A stretch of DNA of 64,000 nucleotides from Lentinula raphanica (Eukaryota; Basidiomycota; Agaricomycetes; Agaricales; Omphalotaceae). The notes under the pieces are model-generated. The model was not told the origin of the DNA, ran no database searches, and saw only the letters and a program-made list of their open reading frames with translations. Shown in pieces: positions 59,427-64,000 of the stretch. How positions within the stretch are numbered: position 1 is the stretch's first letter; every line of letters starts with the position of its first letter. The translations under genes and the position numbers were made by a program. Location: NCBI GenBank assembly GCA_027919835.1, contig JANVFP010000007.1, positions 620,001-684,000 on the forward strand. The letters run 5' to 3'.

Positions 59427-62400
59427 ATGGCGTCGTCTTCCAAAGGTAGAGCCTCGAAAAAAAATCAGGGAACCACTATCCATCATCTGAGGCTCTCAGA
59501 CGTCTTCAACTCTCAACGAAATCAGACTCAAATTCGCTCAGAAACTCTTAACGCGAACGGTCAAGTCGTCCAGACACAAATTCCTGCAGAAATTCCATCC
59601 CCTCTCAAAAAGAAACGACGTATCATCACGACTGGAAATCCCGCTTCGGAACAGCGACTGAACGACTTACTCCAGTTCGCTCTCGTGAACGGCGAGCATC
59701 TTCCCACTGTCGAGGTCGACGACTCCACCAAATTAACGCCCGAATCTCTCGACCACCACTTGAATGAATTCAACAAACGTCAGCGTCGATATGCAGCATC
59801 TGTGTGTACCTTATATTTTTCTCATATATTTCATGTGCTAATTTCCATAGGAAGGACAGGCCATTCCTGGAATGGGTACCATACCAAAGCGAATATCTCA
59901 CAGAATTGATAAGGGACGAAGGGAGAGGAGACAGCCCTCTTGAACAATGTTGGAAGTGTGGAGGAGATCAAGTCCCGTTGTATCGTTGTATCTCTGGTTG
60001 TTTTTCTAGTGGTTTGGTGTGTGAAGAGTGCTGTAGACTCGAACATTTGGACAGGCCGCTGGACTTGATCGAGGTACGCTGCGTCTAGAGTTCCTTTATC
60101 ATCTATATACTGACATATCATCGGGTTCTAGAAGTGGAATGGCTCGTATTTTGAACGTGTATGGCTTCAGCAATTAGGTGTATCTGTCCATTTTGGACAC
60201 GCTTTTGAATCTATCTGTCCAAGTCCTCGTATCATCAAGGAATTCACTGTAATCCACACGAATGGAATTCATCGCGTAACCGGCGTTTTTTGCAATTGCA
60301 TCAATAGATCTGTCGCAGGTGAATGGCGGCAACAACTGCTTCGAAGGCGTTGGTTTCCCGCTACACACCTTCAGCCCGAGACTGCCGCGACGTTTGAGGT
60401 CCTCAATCACTTCCATGTTCTAACGCTTCAAGGAAAAGTCACGACATATGACTATTACGCAGGTCTTGAAAAGCTTTATGACAATGTCGGGACCGCAAAG
60501 AAGATCGTAAGTCGCTGCTTATATATTTTGAATGTGTTTACTCATATCGTTTGGAAGGACCGGTACAAAGCTTTCTCAAGAATGATTAGGGAATGGCGGG
60601 GCTTGAAGATGCTCAAACGAGGCGGGAGAGGAAACGACGCCACCAAGGACCCAGGCGATACACATCCAGGCGAGCTGGCCATCGAGTGTATCGCCTGTCC
60701 TCGACCAGACGAGAATCTGCCAAGTGGTTGGGAAAATGAACCTGCACAAACAAGGTGAGTTTGTCATGTCCGAATTAGAGACTGAACTCAGAACTGACCA
60801 TTGACTTAGATTCAAGTATTGGATTTATCTTGCCGAAGACGCCTGCTTTCGACTCAAACGTCGTCTTGTCTCATCCATAGAGGCTGACCCTGGTATCGGG
60901 ACGGGCTCGGCCTACTTCGTCGAAGACACAGCTTTCCGAAAGTACATCGCGCATTGCAACGATCAAACTGAGGTAAGTACAACACACGCACTGGTTTGAC
61001 CTTCCTAATTCATTATAGATGAGTACTTGCACGGGTCTCTCGGCAGTCGATCACGCAAACACAAAGTTTTCCAGAGGTTACGCTACCACTGGTGTTGGTC
61101 TCGCGGTTTGTGCTCGACATGAGCTAGTACAAAAGAACGGCGTTGTAGATTTACAGAAGGGTGAACGGTGAGTGACTCTTCGCTCTTGTGTTTTGTGTTG
61201 AAACTGAAAAATTTACAGGTATTGCAACATGGACTACTCGTTTGGCTCCATTCTCAAAGGAATCGACCCTCGAATCACTATCGTTCAATCCTACGACATC
61301 GCATGCCAATGGTCGAAAAATTTATATCAACGCATGAAAGACTTACCTTCGCAAGTCGCAGTCTCGCTCTCTGAACGCCAGATTTATTTTGCCATCCCAA
61401 AACTTCACATTCACGGACATAATCTTTCCTGTCAACTCTCGTTCTCTCTCAACTGGCTGTGGGGTGTGGGTAGAACCGATGGGGAGGGTGTGGAGCGCAA
61501 TTGGGCACACATGGGCCCCGTTGCAACCAGTACAAGGGATATGGGACCTGGCAACCGTCATGAAGTCCTAGATGACCACTTCGGTCATTGGAATTGGCGT
61601 GCGATATGTCGACTAGGTACGTGTCTTTTTTTTCATTTGACGCCGTTCAATTACTAACCTCTTGTGTAGGAGAACTTCTTTCAAAACGTTACGACGAAGC
61701 ACTCGAAGAACGGGATATACACGGCAAAGCTCTAGATCAGTTCCGAGCAGAGCGTCCCGATGATGCTGACCAATGGGAGGAGATGATCACTGCATGGGAG
61801 GTGGAGCTCATCAAGTCACCGAAGGAACGAAAAGCTGTGAATCCCTATGAATCGTCTAAGTCCGGTAAGAAAATTTACTCTTTGCTTTTTTTCTGCTGCT
61901 TATCCTTGGTCGTAGGGCTGTCGGAACATCAAGTGCGTCTCGCCCTTGCAAGAGATGAAGAGGTCGAAGCTGCCGCTGGTGTAGCAAGTCTCCACGATGT
62001 GGGGCCTTCGGCCTTCATTTCTCAGATGATAGATGTTGAGGATTCTATGTAAGTTTTCTGTCTTTCTTTTGTTCATCTATTCAAAATTATCACAGGCGCT
62101 CTGTCAAGCTGGAACTTGCTAGCAGGAAATCTGAGACCGCCCTGCAGCAAACGAACGCCATCCAACGGCGTACAAAACTTGTTCGATCCATTGCCAAAAT
62201 CCGGTCATTACAAGCCGTCTATATGCCCGCTGCGATTCAACGAGTGTCAGACAACGAAATTGGTGCGGACGTCAATGCCGAAGACATTCCATTGATTTTC
62301 CCATCGGATCTCTCGGAGTCGGAAAGAGTTACAGGTTGTCGCGCCGGACTATTGCTCATTGAACAAAAGCTTCGCGAGAGTCAGCTCTCTACTTCCCTGG

Positions 62401-63386
62401 ATAGGTTACGGAATAATCTCCACATTAAATCGCGCCTTCTCACTTATCGAAACACAAACGTCGTACATCAAGCTCGTGTGACCAAATCTCAAGCACTCTT
62501 GGCACGAACCCAGCGGCAAATCGACTTATCCGCAAATCGTTATCGAACCGCGTGGAGGGCTTTGGCGAAAATTGTGGGCGGCGAGAAAAATGTTGCTTGG
62601 CATTACCTTCACGACAGGGACGTATGTATGATGCGGGAAGAACCTCCCCAGGGTAATCTGAGGAAGAGAATTGGGAAACGCCGACGGGAGGAGGAGCAAG
62701 ATGAACAGGAACGGGAATGGCAACAAGAACAAGAACGTATCAATGCCCAGATCTTGGAACTTCAGGGAACTGAACAGGGCCGACAGATGTCAGAGCTCCA
62801 GCGGCTTCGCGCCGCTTGCGGGGAAGGAAAACGAAGGTTATCGTGGATATGGATGCCATGCGGTAACGGGGAGCTCGAGAACGAAGATATTCTAGAAGAC
62901 GGTAAGTTGCTTAACTGAAATATCCGGTATCCAGTACTAACAATGGTTTAAATAGGTATTCGGGTCGAATTCTGCAAAGCATATGCTCGCGCCAAACGGT
63001 GGGAAGAGGAAGTAGTTCTGATCGAAGAGGAAATGCGCCGATGTATAGTGTCGCTCGAAGCGCGCGCGCAGGTATGGGACGAACGAAAGAATTTCGAAGG
63101 ACCACGAGCCGAACGGATGGACAATATTCAACTAGAGGGCATCGCAGCGTATGCCGCTAGCCAGGCCGATGTCTATCGACGCCTCAAGACTCGCTTTACA
63201 ACATTATGGCAAGCTGCAGCAATCAACCGTAAAAGAGTAGCGGAACGGGGGAATAGCTATGAAGGGATCAATGACGACGATGTCAGGGACGAGGGCAATG
63301 AGCAGGCAGAGGACGAGGATGAGGAGGAGGTGGAGGAGGAGGAATTTGATGAGGACATACCTGGGATCGATGAGTTTGATGATTGA
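59427..63386 (+). CDS. KDZ transposase with CxC2 cysteine cluster
   Basis: This is a Kyakuja-Dileera-Zisupton transposase in about a dozen exons. After a basic head (LKKKRRIITTG) comes DRPFLEWVPYQSEYLTELIR and the CxC2 cluster: CWKCGGDQVPLYRCISGCF, CEECCRLEHLDRPL, and RVTGVFCNCINRS. The catalytic domain reads LSAVDHANTKFSRGYATTGV (first D), IVQSYDIACQWSKNLYQRM (second D), KLHIHGHNLSCQLSFSLNW and GRTDGEGVERNWAHMGPVA (E), followed by a DDHFGHWNWR end. The C-terminal third is a long charged coiled coil (KRRREEEQDEQEREWQQEQE) and an acidic tail ending GIDEFDD. All three expected acidic residues are present and I saw no stop or frameshift, so it may be active. It would excise and insert this element and any element with the same ends, such as A and B. 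Confidence 0.9.
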
Positions 63387-63687
63387 TTGTAGGTTCGCGA
63401 AGTAGATCGACTCAAGTACATACAGCTTCGCGAAGAAGCCCGTAAATCAAATTTACTTTGTACCACCGGCACAAGACAATGCCGATTGATGCCGTGGAGA
63501 TGGCAAAAAGTTGTAAGCAAGCCGAAAATTGGCTCCCCGGGGTGTTTCCCAATTGGGAAGTCCCTCGAAGCGCCGGTAGGGCTGGGCAATATGGCTTTTT
63601 AAAGCTTCGAAAGCGACTCGGGTTACTTCGCGAAGCTGTACTCGGAATTTATCGAAGTACTTCGCGAAGTTTCTACAGCTACGGGTG

Positions 63688-64000
63688 AGTATGGCGAGAT
63701 GTGGACGTGTGACTGGTGGTGGGAAACGCAGGTAAGGGCCAGCAGATAGAAGATAAAGTTAGAACTCACATTTTTGGTAGGAGCAGCTTCCTGAAGGTGC
63801 GACTGTGGCGCCAGTCATCATCGCATCTGATGAAACCCAGTTATCCACGTTCAGCGGTAACAAGAAGGCATGGCCCGTATACTTAACTATCGGGAACATA
63901 GCGAAGGCTGAGCGTCGGAAGCCCTCATCACGAGCATGGATTCTCCTTGGTTATATCCCTATCTCCCAGCTCGAGTGTTACTCAGAAGATCACCGCTCTG
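63688..64000 (+). pseudogene. Plavaka transposase, continuation after the KDZ insertion
   Basis: Directly after the right end of the KDZ element the frame reads YGEMWTCDWWWETQ (overlapping the target duplication), then an intron and EQLPEGATVAPVIIASDETQ, LSTFSGNKKAWPVYLTIGNI and SSRAWILLGYIPISQLECY. These are characteristic Plavaka transposase blocks, including ASDxTQLSxFSG. The gene runs off the right edge of the window. Confidence 0.88.

Larger units (their letters stand above)
54351..63687 (+). mobile_element. Complete KDZ transposon (9.3 kb)
   Basis: The element has terminal inverted repeats of about 90 bp: left 54351-54443 (CAGCTGAAGCTGTAAAAACT…) and right 63595-63687 (on the other strand CACCCGTAGCTGTAGAAACT…). 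Both run through CGAGTACAGCTTCGCGAAG, TAACCCGAGTCGCTTTCGAA and an A-run. The 7-bp duplication AGTATGG lies at 54344-54350 and 63688-63694. It carries three + strand genes: two accessory genes and the transposase. An extra pair of CTTCGCGAAG words near 63390-63440 is a subterminal repeat. Confidence 0.92.

Noticed and set aside
54351..63687. TET/JBP dioxygenase gene in the KDZ element
   Set aside because: Known from some fungal KDZ elements, so I looked for HxD and arginine motifs in the accessory genes and saw none.

Overview
This window looks like a transposon-dense stretch of a basidiomycete genome, most likely an Agaricomycete. Genes are split by many introns of about 45-100 nt with GTRNGT donors and YAG acceptors. 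The element types seen (KDZ with CxC2, Plavaka, a DUF6532 gene, multi-intron hAT and MULE-like transposases) are the ones that crowd mushroom genomes. No rRNA, tRNA, CRISPR array or ordinary metabolic gene was recognised.

Layout. 1-6375: an intact hAT transposase gene (+), with an unrecognised multi-exon gene (-) running away from it; the hAT right end lies in a decayed Gypsy element. 6376 to about 14.5 kb: remains of that Gypsy on the minus strand (gag, protease, primer-binding site, long LTR-like region). It carries two ~1.1 kb elements, E1 and E2, with CATCAGGAAAAA ends and 2-bp target duplications. 14922-23510: a MULE-like element bounded by inverted arrays of a short repeat. Its transposase gene is interrupted in exon 1 by a 3.0-kb palindromic element (A) and further in by a 271-bp element (E3); removing each insertion with one target copy restores the reading frame. 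24.1-27.4 kb: three tandem genes for small secreted proteins with coiled-coil tails. Related genes lie on the minus strand at 31.7-32.5, 38.8-39.5 and 46.3-47.0 kb, giving six in all. Between them are a TIR element (C), two nested retroposed copies with an inserted TIR element (D), a second palindromic element (B, 3.2 kb) and a hAT element (41870-45715) with a stop codon in its transposase. 51.3-64 kb: a DUF6532 gene and a Plavaka transposase gene start back to back. The Plavaka gene is cut by a complete 9.3-kb KDZ element (54351-63687) carrying an open CxC2/KDZ transposase gene and two accessory genes.

How it fits together. The KDZ element and palindromes A and B share ~85-90-bp terminal repeats built on CTTCGCGAAG, and all three are flanked by perfect 7-bp target duplications (AGTATGG, TATCAGC, GTTATTG). 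The simplest reading is that one KDZ transposase family moves both a coding element and giant hairpin-shaped non-coding elements. The secreted-protein family shares a signal-peptide exon, a tiny middle exon, a coiled-coil exon and, in five of six, a 14-base leader motif; it looks like a lineage-specific, effector-like family expanding in a repeat-rich compartment. All homology calls were made by reading the sequence; no database search was run.
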